Shown: piece by piece, positions 28,511-37,973 of the stretch
Position numbering within the stretch: the stretch's first letter is position 1
How the letters are laid out: the number at the start of each line of letters is the position of its first letter
Source: Herbaspirillum sp. alder98
GTDB lineage: Bacteria; Pseudomonadota; Gammaproteobacteria; Burkholderiales; Burkholderiaceae_D
Length of the DNA stretch: 64,000 nucleotides
Reading direction: 5' to 3'
NCBI RefSeq assembly: GCF_020179755.1
Contig: NZ_JAIUCY010000003.1
Span: 1 to 64,000 of the forward strand
The notes under the pieces: generated by a model
Database searches by the model: none
The model's input: only the letters and a program-made list of their open reading frames with translations
Told to the model about the DNA's origin: nothing
Made by a program: the position numbers and the translations under genes

Positions 28511-28600
28511 AGTCGTTTGTCGCAGGCCGCTGCATTGCATGGCAGCGCATCACATGGCAACGCCCCCCCCAACCGTACCGTCCGCCGATCCGAAAGCCTC

Positions 28601-29539
28601 ATGCCCAACTATTCCGCGTTGTCGATCCAGCAGCTCTACGAAGAAAACAGGGAATCCCTGCAACTTGGCTGGTTCGCCGGCTTCCCCGGCGGCGAGCGCC
28701 TGATCTCCGGCGATGCCGTCTCGGCAGCCGACCAGGTGGGTCACCTGAACCTGATTCACCCGGGTCGCATCCAGGTCTTCGGCCACCAGGAAATCGAGTA
28801 CTACGAACGGCTGTCCAATACCTCGCGCGCCTACCAGACCGCCGAACTGGTCGCCGGCGAACCACCCGCATTCATCATTGCCCAGGGCTTGTCGACGCCG
28901 CCGGACATCCTGGCGATCTGCGACGAAAAAAATATCCCCCTGTTTTCGACGCCGCTGCCGGCGGCGCAGGTCATCGATTACCTGCGGGTCTACCTGTCCA
29001 AGAAGCTGGCGCAGCAGATCACCATGCACGGCGTCTTCATGGACGTGCTGGGCGTGGGGGTACTGATCACCGGCGAATCGGGATTGGGCAAGAGCGAACT
29101 GGGCCTGGAACTGATCTCGCGCAGTCACGGCCTGGTGGCCGATGATGCCGTCGAATTCGCCCGCATCGCACCCAACATGATCGAAGGCCGCTGCCCGCCG
29201 CTGCTGGCCAACCTGCTGGAAGTGCGTGGCCTGGGGCTGCTCGACATCAAGGCGATATTCGGCGAGACCGCCGTGCGTCGCAAGATGCGCCTGAAGCTGA
29301 TCGTGCACCTGGTTCGCCGCAGCACCCTCGAAGAAAACTACGAGCGCCTGCCGCTGGATGCCCAATACGAGGAAGTGCTGGGCCTGCCGATTCGCAAGGT
29401 GGTCATTCCCGTCGCGGCCGGGCGCAACATCGCGGTGCTGCTGGAGGCGGCGGTGCGCAACACCATCCTGCAACTGCGCGGCATCGATACGCTCAAGGAA
29501 TTCATCGAACGCCAGCGGCGCGCCATGAACGGCGAATAA
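28601..29539 (+). CDS. hprK: HPr kinase/phosphorylase
   Basis: This 312-residue enzyme phosphorylates a serine of HPr/NPr with ATP and reverses the reaction with phosphate. The Walker A loop GESGLGKS is at 158-165, the conserved His143 is in [10 protein letters not shown], and the HprK signature ([15 protein letters not shown]) follows. In proteobacteria it is linked to the regulatory PTS rather than to sugar uptake. The ATG at 28601 gives the usual N-terminus; an upstream in-frame extension is not conserved-looking. Confidence 0.94.
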   Translation: MPNYSALSIQQLYEENRESLQLGWFAGFPGGERLISGDAVSAADQVGHLNLIHPGRIQVFGHQEIEYYERLSNTSRAYQTAELVAGEPPAFIIAQGLSTPPDILAICDEKNIPLFSTPLPAAQVIDYLRVYLSKKLAQQITMHGVFMDVLGVGVLITGESGLGKSELGLELISRSHGLVADDAVEFARIAPNMIEGRCPPLLANLLEVRGLGLLDIKAIFGETAVRRKMRLKLIVHLVRRSTLEENYERLPLDAQYEEVLGLPIRKVVIPVAAGRNIAVLLEAAVRNTILQLRGIDTLKEFIERQRRAMNGE

Positions 29540-29620
29540 ACACCTGCCCGACACCAATTCGTTCGATGCCACCGGCCCCGGCGCGTGGGTCTGCTTGTAG
29601 CTTGCGTTATCATTGGCGAC

Positions 29621-30484
29621 ATGAAAATCGTTCTGATCACAGGCATTTCAGGGTCCGGCAAATCGGTGGCGCTACACGTGCTCGAGGATGCCGGCTATTT
29701 CTGCGTCGACAACCTGCCGCCGGCGCTGTTGTGCGACCTGGTCGAGACCCGCATCCGGGAAGGGGCCAGCATCCTGGCGGTGGCCACCGATGCCCGCAGC
29801 GCCGACTCGCTGGTCACGCTGCGCACCGACATCGATCGCCTGCGCGCCGATGGCCATGACGTCAAGGTATTCTTCCTGACTGCCTCCAACGAAGCGCTGA
29901 TCACCCGCTTTTCGGAGACCCGCCGCAGCCATCCGCTGTCGCACCGACTGCTGCCGGGGCGCAATCCCACCGACAGCATGACGCTGTCCGAATGCATCGC
30001 GGTCGAACGTGAAATGCTCTCCGAGGTGCAGGAAATCGCCCACGTGATCGACACCTCGCAACTGAGCTCGAACAAGCTGCGCCGCTGGATCAAGGGCCTG
30101 GTCGATATCGAACGCTCGCCGCTGACGCTGCTGTTCCAGTCGTTTGCGTTCAAGCACGGCTTACCGCTGGATGCCGACCTGGTATTCGACGTGCGCATGT
30201 TGCCCAACCCGCATTACGACGCCACGCTACGCCCACTGACCGGGCGCGACGACCCGGTGATCGAATTTCTGTCCGGTTATGACGAGGTAGCGGACATGCT
30301 CGCCGACATCCGCGGCTTCGTCGAGAAGTGGCTGCCCGCCTTCAAGGCCGACAACCGTAGCTACCTGACGGTGGCCATCGGCTGTACCGGCGGCCAGCAT
30401 CGCTCGGTGTATATGGCCGAACAGCTGGCACGCCACTTCCGGGCGACCGAGCAAGTGGTCTGCCGTCACCGCCAACTCGACTAA
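29621..30484 (+). CDS. rapZ: RNase adapter protein RapZ
   Basis: The 287-residue P-loop protein has Walker A GISGSGKS at residues 8-15, a [10 protein letters not shown] segment, and the conserved C-terminal domain with the [17 protein letters not shown] loop. In E. coli it binds GlcZ sRNA and steers RNase E, controlling glucosamine-6-phosphate synthase. In beta-proteobacteria its nucleotide or RNA role is less studied. It follows ptsN-hprK, a conserved order, and is convergent with mutY with five bases between. Confidence 0.95.
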   Translation: MKIVLITGISGSGKSVALHVLEDAGYFCVDNLPPALLCDLVETRIREGASILAVATDARSADSLVTLRTDIDRLRADGHDVKVFFLTASNEALITRFSETRRSHPLSHRLLPGRNPTDSMTLSECIAVEREMLSEVQEIAHVIDTSQLSSNKLRRWIKGLVDIERSPLTLLFQSFAFKHGLPLDADLVFDVRMLPNPHYDATLRPLTGRDDPVIEFLSGYDEVADMLADIRGFVEKWLPAFKADNRSYLTVAIGCTGGQHRSVYMAEQLARHFRATEQVVCRHRQLD

Positions 30485-30489
30485 GCCAA

Positions 30490-31626
30490 TCAGATCGTCG
30501 CCAGCAGGTCGTCGCGCAGCAAGGCGCCCAGCAGCAGCTTCTTGACCGGCGCCGGCAAGGGTGCGTCGGCCAGCCGCTGCACCGGATACCAGAGCAACGC
30601 CTGCTGCGCCGTCATCGCGGCCCGCGCGTCAAGCGCCAGTTGATACGGCGCGACGTGCAACTTGAAATGGGTGAAGACGTGCGAGAACGGTTGCAACTTG
30701 CGACATCCGGCGATTTCGCCATACGGCGCCAGCAAGGCGTGCACCGCGACGTCGAACTGCGTCGCATCGCCCATCGCGATTTCGGGCAACGATAACAAGC
30801 CGCCCCAGATACCGCTGTCGGGCCGCTGCTCCAGCAGAACATCATCGCCATTGGTCACCACCAGCATCACCGTCTCGCGCTCGGGCACCGCTTTTTTCGG
30901 CTTGCTCACGGGCAGTTCCGAGATCCGGTCCTGCGTCAGCGCCACGCAGCGACCCGCCAGCGGGCAGCGTGCGCAGCCGGGCGTGCCGCGCACGCACAAG
31001 GTTGCGCCCAGGTCCATCAAGCCCTGGGTATAAGCCTCGATGCCCTCTTCGGGCAGCAGCGCCACGGCGCGCAACCACAGCTTGTCTTCGACCGGCTTGG
31101 CGCCGGGATAACCGTCGACGCCGAACACCCGCGCAAACACCCGCTTGACGTTACCGTCGAGGATGGCGGCACGGCGGCCATAAGAAAAAGCGGCAATGGC
31201 GGCGGCGGTCGAGCGACCGATGCCGGGCAGGTCAGCCAGCAGTACGGGGTCATCCGGAAAGCGACCGCCATATTCGTTGACCACCCGCTGCGCGCATTTG
31301 TGCAGATTGCGTGCCCGGGTGTAATAACCCAGGCCCGCCCACAGCGACATCACATCCTCGGACGGCGCCGCCGCCAGGCTGAAGACATCCGGGCAGCGTT
31401 CGAGGAAGCGCTGGTAATACGGGATCACCGCCGCCACCTGGGTCTGCTGCAACATGATTTCGGAGAGCCACACGCGATAGGCGTCGCGCGTGTTCTGCCA
31501 CGGCAAGGTGTGCCGCCCATGCCGCTTCTGCCAGGCGATCACATCGGCCGAGAACGAGGGATCGGCATAGTGCGCGCCATCGGCTGGCGGCGCCCGCCTT
31601 GCTGGCTTGTCGACTAACACTTTCAT
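30490..31626 (-). CDS. mutY: A/G-specific adenine glycosylase
   Basis: The 378-residue repair enzyme removes adenine opposite 8-oxoguanine. Catalytic Glu56 lies in WLSEIMLQQTQV, the helix-hairpin-helix is LPGIGRSTAAAI with the Asp of LDGNVKRV, and the 4Fe-4S cluster is C-x6-C-x2-C-x5-C (CVRGTPGCARCPLAGRC). The C-terminal NUDIX-like domain recognises 8-oxoG. Its ATG overlaps the mutM stop (ATGA), so the two GO-repair genes are coupled. Confidence 0.96.
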   Translation of the reverse strand: MKVLVDKPARRAPPADGAHYADPSFSADVIAWQKRHGRHTLPWQNTRDAYRVWLSEIMLQQTQVAAVIPYYQRFLERCPDVFSLAAAPSEDVMSLWAGLGYYTRARNLHKCAQRVVNEYGGRFPDDPVLLADLPGIGRSTAAAIAAFSYGRRAAILDGNVKRVFARVFGVDGYPGAKPVEDKLWLRAVALLPEEGIEAYTQGLMDLGATLCVRGTPGCARCPLAGRCVALTQDRISELPVSKPKKAVPERETVMLVVTNGDDVLLEQRPDSGIWGGLLSLPEIAMGDATQFDVAVHALLAPYGEIAGCRKLQPFSHVFTHFKLHVAPYQLALDARAAMTAQQALLWYPVQRLADAPLPAPVKKLLLGALLRDDLLATI

Positions 31627-32444
31627 TTCTGGCAATTCACGCAATAGAAGGTAGAGCGCTGACCCTGCTTGATCTGGCGGATCGGCGTGCTGCATACCCG
31701 GCATGGCTGCCCGGTACGGTTGTAGACAAAATAACTCTGCTGGAAGTAGCCCGACTGCCCATTGACCGCGATGAAGTCGCGCAGCGAACTGCCACCCTGC
31801 TCGATGGCCGCGGCCAGCGTCTCGCGGATCGCCACGACCAGTCGCTCCAGGCGCGCCAGGCTGATTCGCTGGGCCGGGGTCTTGGGATTGATGCGGGCCT
31901 TGAACAGGCTTTCGGAGGCATAGATGTTGCCCACCCCCACCACGATGTCTCCCGCCAGCAGCACCTGCTTGATCGGCGCGCTGCGGTTGCGGGTCTGGCG
32001 AAACAGCTCCAGCGCCGAGAAGCGATCTTCCAGCGGCTCCAGGCCCAGGCTGCGCAGCAGCATGTGTTCTTCGATCGAACCATCGGCCGAGTCATGCCAC
32101 AGGATGGCACCAAAACGCCGGGGATCGGTCATACGCATCACCTGGCCGCCCACCAGCAGGTCGAAGTGATCGTGCTTTTGCGGGGCGATGCCCGGCGGCA
32201 GGATGCGCAGGTGACCCGACATGCCCAGATGCACGATCAGCGTGCCATGGTCGAAGTTGATCAGGAGATACTTGCCGCGACGCCCGGTGCTGCGCACGGT
32301 GTGGCCGGCCACCAGCGCCTCGAGCCCGACCGGAAACGGCCAGCGCAGGCCGCTATGGCGCAGTACCACGCCGGTCACCGGCTGTCCTTCGAGATGCGGC
32401 GCGACGCCGCGCCGGGTAACTTCGACTTCTGGTAATTCTGGCAT
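31623..32444 (-). CDS. mutM: Formamidopyrimidine-DNA glycosylase
   Basis: The 273-residue bifunctional glycosylase/AP lyase removes 8-oxoG and FapyG. After Met removal, Pro1 is the nucleophile (MPELPEVE, with catalytic Glu). GRRGKYLLINF carries the conserved Lys, and the C-terminal zinc finger is CRVC-x16-CVNC. The ATG at 32444 gives the exact mature N-terminus; the longer frame is wrong. mutM-mutY together form the GO system against oxidised guanine. Confidence 0.96.
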   Translation of the reverse strand: MPELPEVEVTRRGVAPHLEGQPVTGVVLRHSGLRWPFPVGLEALVAGHTVRSTGRRGKYLLINFDHGTLIVHLGMSGHLRILPPGIAPQKHDHFDLLVGGQVMRMTDPRRFGAILWHDSADGSIEEHMLLRSLGLEPLEDRFSALELFRQTRNRSAPIKQVLLAGDIVVGVGNIYASESLFKARINPKTPAQRISLARLERLVVAIRETLAAAIEQGGSSLRDFIAVNGQSGYFQQSYFVYNRTGQPCRVCSTPIRQIKQGQRSTFYCVNCQK

Positions 32445-32636
32445 CTGGCGGCGTCGTTGAAAGCAACGATGGAAATGGCTGGAGGAAGACCCATATGATA
32501 ATCCAGATGTATAAAACAAGACCTTGGCCGTTGCCGGCGGCGGCCGGAGGTCGATGGATCGATTACACTCCCCTTACAGCAATGCATCAGCCGTTGAGCG
32601 TAAAATCTAAACTTCCCGAATAGTCAGGATCAGACC

Positions 32637-34445
32637 TTGAAAAAAACGCTTGCCCTCCTTACCAGTTCCCTGCTGCTGAGCGCGTGCGCCAGCTTCCAGC
32701 AGCCAGGCGACAAGGCTAATGCCGAAGCGACACCGGACAAGAAGGCCGCCCCGTCCAAGTCGGCAGCCGCCAACCGCAAGAAGTCGCCCAAGGCCAAGGT
32801 CCAGCCGCAGGAAGATGCGCTGCCCGCGGTCGAGTTGAGCGAAGATATTCTCTACAAGGTCCTGACTGCCGAGATCGCTTTCCAGCGCGGTCAATGGCAA
32901 GCCGCCTATGTCACCATGCTGGCCGCCGCCCAGCAGACGCGCGATCCGCGCCTGGCCAAGCGCGCCGCCGAGATCGCCGTCACCGCACGGCAACCCAACG
33001 AAGCCCTGGTGGCGGTACGCTTGTGGACCGAGCTGGCGCCGCACTCGGACGAGGCGCTGCAGAACTACCTGGGCCTGATCATGCTGGGCGATAGCGTCGA
33101 CGAGATCGAGCCGCTGCTGTCGCAACGCCTGAAAGAAGCCGCCCCGCAGGCGCGCGGCCCGATGATCCTGCAATTCCAGCGCCTGCTGGCGCGCGCCCGC
33201 GACAAGCAAGGCGGCTACGCGATCCTGCAAAAGGTGGTCCAGCCCTATGGCGACCTGCCCGAAACCCACCTGGCGCTGGCGCAAGGCGCCTTCAGCGTGG
33301 GCGATGGCGCCACTGCCCAGCGCGAGGCCGCCGCCGCACTCAAGATCAAGCCCGACTCGGAACTGGCGCTGCTGACGTCGGCGCAAGTGGCCAGCGATCA
33401 GCAGGAAGCCACGCGCCTGATGGTCGACTTCCTGCGCAAGTACCCCGATGCGCGTGAAGTGCGCATCGCCTATGCCCGCAGCCTGGTCGATCAAAAGGCC
33501 TTCAAGGAAGCGCGCTCGCAGTTCGAGGCGCTGCTCAAGGAAGACGGCGAAGACCCGACCACCCTGTTTGCGCTGGGCGTGCTGTCGGCCCAGACCGACC
33601 AGCTCAAGGATGCCGAAAGTTATCTGCAGCGTTACCTGCAGGTGCTCGCCGCGCAACCCGAGGACGACCGCGATCCGAGCCAGGCCATCCTGCTGCTGTC
33701 GCGCATCGCAGAAGAGCGGCGTGATTTCGACGCCGCCCTGCGCTATCTCGACCAGTCCGAGCCGGGCGCGGACGGCTACGTCAACATCCAGGTGCGCCGG
33801 GCGCAATTGCTGGCGCGCAAGAATGACATCGACGGCGCCCGCAAGGCGCTGGAAGCGGCCCAGTCCGAATCGAGCAATGACGCCGAGCAGCTGCAACTGC
33901 TCCAGGCCGAATCGATGCTGCTGCGCGACGCCAATCGCACCCAGGAAGCCTCCGACGTGCTCAAGGGCGCGCTGGAGCGTTTCCCTAACAATACCGACCT
34001 GCTGTACGACCATGCGATGGTGCTCGAAAAACTGGGCAACTTCGACGCCATGGAAAAATCGTTGCGCCGGGTGATCCAGCTGGCCCCCGGCAACCAGCAC
34101 GCCTATAACGCCCTGGGTTATTCGCTGGCAGACCGCAACATCCGCCTGCCGGAAGCGCTGGAACTGATCAAGAAAGCGGCCGAGATGGCGCCGCAAGACG
34201 CCTTCATCGCCGACAGCCTGGGCTGGATCCAGTTTCGCATGGGCCAGTTGAGCGAAGCCGAGACCCAGATGCGCCGCGCCTATGCCCTGCGCCCGGACCC
34301 GGAGATCGGGGTGCACCTGGGCGAAGTGCTGTGGGTCCGTGGCAAGCAGGACGAAGCGCGCAAGGTATTCCGTGAAGTGCAGGCCAAGGACCCCGAGAAC
34401 GACGTCCTCAAGAGCACACTGGCGCGCCTCAACGTCAAGCCATGA
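32637..34445 (+). CDS. TPR-repeat lipoprotein
   Basis: The 602-residue protein starts at a TTG with AGGAT 8 bases upstream. A lipoprotein signal ends LLLSACAS, followed by a Lys/Ala-rich linker to about residue 65. The rest is a long array of TPR-like helices, for example the repeats around DPTTLFALGVLSAQTDQLKDA and NQHAYNALGYSLADRN, with a LGYSLADR-type repeat near the end. It probably scaffolds an envelope complex. Its stop overlaps the lolB start (ATGA), suggesting a lipoprotein-related role. Confidence 0.88.
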   Translation: MKKTLALLTSSLLLSACASFQQPGDKANAEATPDKKAAPSKSAAANRKKSPKAKVQPQEDALPAVELSEDILYKVLTAEIAFQRGQWQAAYVTMLAAAQQTRDPRLAKRAAEIAVTARQPNEALVAVRLWTELAPHSDEALQNYLGLIMLGDSVDEIEPLLSQRLKEAAPQARGPMILQFQRLLARARDKQGGYAILQKVVQPYGDLPETHLALAQGAFSVGDGATAQREAAAALKIKPDSELALLTSAQVASDQQEATRLMVDFLRKYPDAREVRIAYARSLVDQKAFKEARSQFEALLKEDGEDPTTLFALGVLSAQTDQLKDAESYLQRYLQVLAAQPEDDRDPSQAILLLSRIAEERRDFDAALRYLDQSEPGADGYVNIQVRRAQLLARKNDIDGARKALEAAQSESSNDAEQLQLLQAESMLLRDANRTQEASDVLKGALERFPNNTDLLYDHAMVLEKLGNFDAMEKSLRRVIQLAPGNQHAYNALGYSLADRNIRLPEALELIKKAAEMAPQDAFIADSLGWIQFRMGQLSEAETQMRRAYALRPDPEIGVHLGEVLWVRGKQDEARKVFREVQAKDPENDVLKSTLARLNVKP

Positions 34446-35092
34446 ACGCAGTCGCATCGATGACAGGCCGGTGGCGCCCACTGGCCGCCGCCGGCTACCT
34501 GACGCTGGCGGCCTTGCTGGCGGGTTGCGCTGGCCTGTCGCAGCAAGCCGCGCCGGGCGCCGCCGTGCAGACCCTCTCGCCCTACCAGGAAAGCATCGCC
34601 ATCGACGGCCGCATCTCGGTCCAGTATGCCCAGAACGACCAGCCGCAGTCCCTGCACGGTAGCTTCAACTGGTCGCAGGCGCCCGGGCGGACCGGGCTTG
34701 AGCTGCTGTCACCGCTGGGACAGACGGTGGCGACCATCGACGTGCGGCCGGGCGTGGCCACGCTGGTGCAATCGGGCCGGGCGCCGCAGATAGCGCCCGA
34801 TATCGACCAGTTGGCCGCACGGGCGCTGGGCTGGCCGTTGCCGGTGTCGGGCATGCGCCACTGGCTGCAGGGGCGCGGCGTCGATCGCGCCGGCAAGCCA
34901 TTCCAGGCAGTGCCTGGCGACGACAATGCCAGTTTCGTCACCGCCGATGGCTGGCGGGTGGCCTATCCGACCTGGCAGGCCGCGACCGACGGCGACCGCC
35001 TGCGTCCGCGCCGTATCGATCTCACCCGCAATACCGAGCAGGCCGGCCCGGTGTCGATCCGTATCGTGATCGATCATTGGAACCAGCCCTGA
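34442..35092 (+). CDS. lolB: Outer-membrane lipoprotein receptor LolB
   Basis: This 216-residue lipoprotein receives lipoproteins from LolA and inserts them into the outer membrane. The lipobox is LLAGCAG. The LolB fold is indicated by ISVQYAQNDQPQSLHGSFNW, the LELLSPLGQTVATI strand pair, and GWPLPVSGMRHWLQGR. It overlaps the TPR gene and lies 18 bases ahead of ispE, the usual lolB-ispE order. Confidence 0.93.
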   Translation: MNAVASMTGRWRPLAAAGYLTLAALLAGCAGLSQQAAPGAAVQTLSPYQESIAIDGRISVQYAQNDQPQSLHGSFNWSQAPGRTGLELLSPLGQTVATIDVRPGVATLVQSGRAPQIAPDIDQLAARALGWPLPVSGMRHWLQGRGVDRAGKPFQAVPGDDNASFVTADGWRVAYPTWQAATDGDRLRPRRIDLTRNTEQAGPVSIRIVIDHWNQP

Positions 35093-35110
35093 GGCCCTGC
35101 CGCATTCATC

Positions 35111-35974
35111 ATGACCGACACCCTTCTCGACTGCCCGGCCCCGGCCAAGCTCAACCTGTTCCTGCATGTGACGGGGCGACGCGCCGATGGCTACCATTTG
35201 CTGCAAACCGCATTCCAGCTGATCGACCGCAGCGACAGCCTCGATTTTTCACAGCGCGACGATGGCCAGATCGTACGCACCAACGAGGTGGCGGGGGTAC
35301 CGGCCGAGTCCGACCTGGTGGTGCGCGCGGCACGCCTGCTGCGCGAGGCCAGCGGGCAGGCAGCGCTTGGCGCATCGATCACGGTGCGCAAGCGCCTGCC
35401 GATGGGTGGCGGGCTGGGCGGCGGGTCTTCCGACGCGGCGACCACCCTGCTGGCGTTGAATCATCTGTGGCAAACCGGGATGACGCGCGCGCAATTGATG
35501 GCCTTGGGCTTGCAACTGGGGGCGGACGTCCCGTTCTTCCTGTTCGGCCAGAATGCGTTTGCCGAAGGCGTCGGAGAAGCATTGCGCCCGCTCAAGACGG
35601 CAAATTGCTGGTTTGTGGTGATCGAGCCGGGCGTTTTGGTGCCGACCCCAATAATTTTTTCATCTCCGCTATTGACGAGGGATACAAATGTCGTCAGAAT
35701 AACGGACTTTCCTGATGCACAGAAACAAGTTGCTTCTGGCTTCGGAAAAAACGATCTGGAAATGGTGGCAAAACGGCACTTTCCGCAGATTGCAGAAGCC
35801 ATCGAATGGCTGGGCAATTTTGGAAAATCCCGAATGACCGGATCTGGCGCCTGTGTGTTTTGTGCCTTCGAACACGAACATCAGGCAGACGAAGTGCTGC
35901 AGCAAATGCCTTCGCGCTGGATCGGCTGGAAAGCCAAAGCGATGCAGGAACATCCTCTCGCCCATTTGGTGTGA
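35111..35974 (+). CDS. ispE: 4-diphosphocytidyl-2-C-methyl-D-erythritol kinase
   Basis: The 287-residue GHMP kinase acts in the MEP pathway to isoprenoids. PAPAKLNLFLHVTGRRADGYH and the ATP loop LPMGGGLGGGSSDAATTL are present, as is MTGSGACVF near the C-terminus. Base use changes inside the gene: from about 35640 to the stop the sequence is clearly more A/T-rich and uses codons such as AAA, TTT and GAA, unlike the first 500 bases. This suggests a recombined 3' segment next to the tRNA gene. Confidence 0.95.
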   Translation: MTDTLLDCPAPAKLNLFLHVTGRRADGYHLLQTAFQLIDRSDSLDFSQRDDGQIVRTNEVAGVPAESDLVVRAARLLREASGQAALGASITVRKRLPMGGGLGGGSSDAATTLLALNHLWQTGMTRAQLMALGLQLGADVPFFLFGQNAFAEGVGEALRPLKTANCWFVVIEPGVLVPTPIIFSSPLLTRDTNVVRITDFPDAQKQVASGFGKNDLEMVAKRHFPQIAEAIEWLGNFGKSRMTGSGACVFCAFEHEHQADEVLQQMPSRWIGWKAKAMQEHPLAHLV

Positions 35975-36001
35975 TCGTAAAAAGAATTAGTCTGACGATG
36001 C

Positions 36002-36020
36002 GCGACGCCCCAGGCGTCGC
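36002..36020. other. Hairpin between ispE and tRNA-Gln
   Basis: GCGACGCC / GGCGTCGC forms a perfect 8-base stem with a CCA loop. No T-tract follows on the plus strand. It may separate the ispE message from the tRNA or act as a processing signal. Confidence 0.45.
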
Positions 36021-36044
36021 AAAACGGCAGACAGCAAGTTGCGT

Positions 36045-36121
36045 AGGGGAATCGCCAAGCTGGTTAAGGCACTGGATTTTGATTCCAGCATTCCAAGGTT
36101 CGAATCCTTGTTCCCCTGCCA
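36045..36121 (+). tRNA. tRNA-Gln (UUG)
   Basis: A 77-base cloverleaf. The acceptor AGGGGAA / TTCCCCT is perfect, with discriminator G and an encoded CCA. The anticodon stem CTGGA / TCCAG holds the loop TTTTGAT (anticodon TTG), and the T arm contains GGTTCGAATCC. It sits between ispE and prs, as in many Burkholderiales. Confidence 0.97.
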
Positions 36122-36244
36122 TTAAATTCGGAGGCGGTCGCAGACCGACCTTCAGTCAAAAAGAATAAGCCGTCAATGTGAGACCTTCAAGTCAAGCATT
36201 GTCGGCTTTTCGACTTTATAACGATTGCATTCAGGGATACCCAT

Positions 36245-37195
36245 ATGGCACTTGAGAACCTGATGGTCTTTACCGGCAGCGCCAATCCAGAACTGGCGCG
36301 CGGCGTCGCCGAGAAGCTCGGCATTCCGCTCGGTAAAGCCAACGTCTCCAAGTTCTCGGACGGCGAAGTCATGGTCGAGATCAATGAGAACGTTCGCGGC
36401 AAGGACGTCTTCGTGCTGCAATCGACCTGTGCGCCGACCAATGACAACCTGATGGAAATCATGATCATGGTGGATGCCTTGAAGCGCGCATCTGCCGGTC
36501 GTATCACTGCTGCCATCCCCTATTATGGTTACGCCCGCCAGGACCGTCGTCCGCGTTCGGCGCGCGTGGCAATCTCGGCCAAGGTCGTGGCCAACATGCT
36601 GCAGGAAGCCGGTGTCGAACGCGTCCTGATCATGGATCTGCATGCCGACCAGATCCAGGGCTTCTTCGACATTCCGGTCGACAACATCTACGCCTCGCCG
36701 ATCCTGCTGAGCGACCTGGTGGCCAAGAACTACGAAGACCTGCTGGTGGTTTCGCCCGACGTCGGTGGCGTGGTGCGCGCACGTGCGCTGGCCAAGCGCC
36801 TGGGCTGCGACCTGGCGATCATCGACAAGCGCCGTCCCAAGGCCAATGTCTCGGAAGTGATGAACATCATCGGCGAAGTCGAAGGCCGCAACTGCGTGAT
36901 CATGGATGACATGGTCGACACCGCCGGCACCCTGACCAAGGCTGCCGAAGTGCTCAAGGAACGTGGCGCCAAGAAGGTCGTCGCCTACTGTACGCACCCG
37001 GTGCTGTCGGGTCCGGCCATCGACCGCATCGGCAATTCGCCGCTGGACGAGCTGGTGGTGACCGACACTATCCCGTTGTCGCCTGCGGCGCGCGCCTGCC
37101 CGAAGATTCGCCAGTTGACCTGCGCCGATCTGCTGGCCGAGACGTTCAAGCGCATCACCAAGGGTGATTCGGTGATGTCGCTGTTTGCCGAATAA
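36245..37195 (+). CDS. prs: Ribose-phosphate pyrophosphokinase
   Basis: The 316-residue enzyme makes PRPP from ribose-5-phosphate and ATP. The family blocks are [43 protein letters not shown] and the PRPP-binding [17 protein letters not shown] precedes the ATG. A strong terminator follows. PRPP also feeds TrpD, whose gene lies earlier in this window. Confidence 0.97.
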   Translation: MALENLMVFTGSANPELARGVAEKLGIPLGKANVSKFSDGEVMVEINENVRGKDVFVLQSTCAPTNDNLMEIMIMVDALKRASAGRITAAIPYYGYARQDRRPRSARVAISAKVVANMLQEAGVERVLIMDLHADQIQGFFDIPVDNIYASPILLSDLVAKNYEDLLVVSPDVGGVVRARALAKRLGCDLAIIDKRRPKANVSEVMNIIGEVEGRNCVIMDDMVDTAGTLTKAAEVLKERGAKKVVAYCTHPVLSGPAIDRIGNSPLDELVVTDTIPLSPAARACPKIRQLTCADLLAETFKRITKGDSVMSLFAE

Positions 37196-37207
37196 GATTC
37201 GAATTCG

Positions 37208-37237
37208 CCTCGCTGCAATCCTGTAGCGAGGTTTTTT
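37208..37237 (+). terminator. prs terminator
   Basis: The stem CCTCGCT (37208-37214) / AGCGAGG (37225-37231) is followed by six Ts. It separates prs from rplY. Confidence 0.88.
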
Positions 37238-37318
37238 ATATTCCCTGGTCGCGGGGAATATGCAACGTCAGGCTAACGTCGGTTGATCGACGCGTCTGGC
37301 ACACATTGGAGTATTTTC

Positions 37319-37924
37319 ATGAAGATTATCGGATTTCCACGCAAGGAACAGGGGACCGGAGCGAGCCGCCGCCTGCGTATTGCTGGCCAAACCCCAGGTA
37401 TCGTCTACGGTGGCACTGCCGCCCCGGTCAATATCGCTCTGGATCACAACGCGCTGTACCACGCGCTGAAGAAAGAGACCTTCCACGCATCGATTCTCGA
37501 TCTGGAGATCGAAGGCAAGGTCGAGCAGGTCCTGCTGCGCGACTTCCAGGTCCACGCGTTCAAGCAACTGGTCCTGCACGTCGACTTCCAACGCGTCGAT
37601 GCATCGCAAAAGCTGCACACCAAGGTGCCACTGCACTTCGTGAACGCTGAAGTGTCGCCAGCCGTGAAGCTGTCGTCGGGCATCATCAGCCACGTTCAAT
37701 CGGACCTGGACATCCAGTGCCTGCCGAAGAACCTGCCTGAGTTCATCGAAGTCGACCTGGCCAACCTGCAAGTCGGTCAATCGGTCCACCTGGCTGACCT
37801 GAAGCTGCCAGTTGGCGTGACTGCCGTGTCGCAAGAAAACCTGACCATCGCCACCGCAAGCGTGCCGGCTGGCCAGGTGTCTGCCGAAGGCGAAGCTGCC
37901 GCCGGCGACGCAGAAGCCAAGTAA
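37319..37924 (+). CDS. rplY: Large ribosomal subunit protein bL25 (Ctc form)
   Basis: The 201-residue protein has the N-terminal 5S-rRNA-binding L25 domain ([24 protein letters not shown]) and the C-terminal beta domain of the TL5/CTC type. It ends in an acidic/Ala-rich tail. GGAG precedes the ATG at 37319. It follows prs and would normally be followed by pth and ychF; here an AraC gene lies downstream on the other strand, so synteny breaks. Confidence 0.95.
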   Translation: MKIIGFPRKEQGTGASRRLRIAGQTPGIVYGGTAAPVNIALDHNALYHALKKETFHASILDLEIEGKVEQVLLRDFQVHAFKQLVLHVDFQRVDASQKLHTKVPLHFVNAEVSPAVKLSSGIISHVQSDLDIQCLPKNLPEFIEVDLANLQVGQSVHLADLKLPVGVTAVSQENLTIATASVPAGQVSAEGEAAAGDAEAK

Positions 37925-37945
37925 TCCGTTTTCTACGGATCACTG

Positions 37946-37973
37946 AAAACCCGCCTTCGTGGCGGGTTTTTTT
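37946..37973 (+). terminator. rplY terminator
   Basis: The stem AAAACCCGCC / GGCGGGTTTT has loop TTCGT and continues into a run of Ts. It is a canonical intrinsic terminator right after rplY. Confidence 0.93.

Noticed and set aside
32607-34481. 624-codon minus-strand frame opposite the TPR lipoprotein gene
   Set aside because: Shadow frame; the plus strand has a lipobox, TPR repeats and a coupled lolB.
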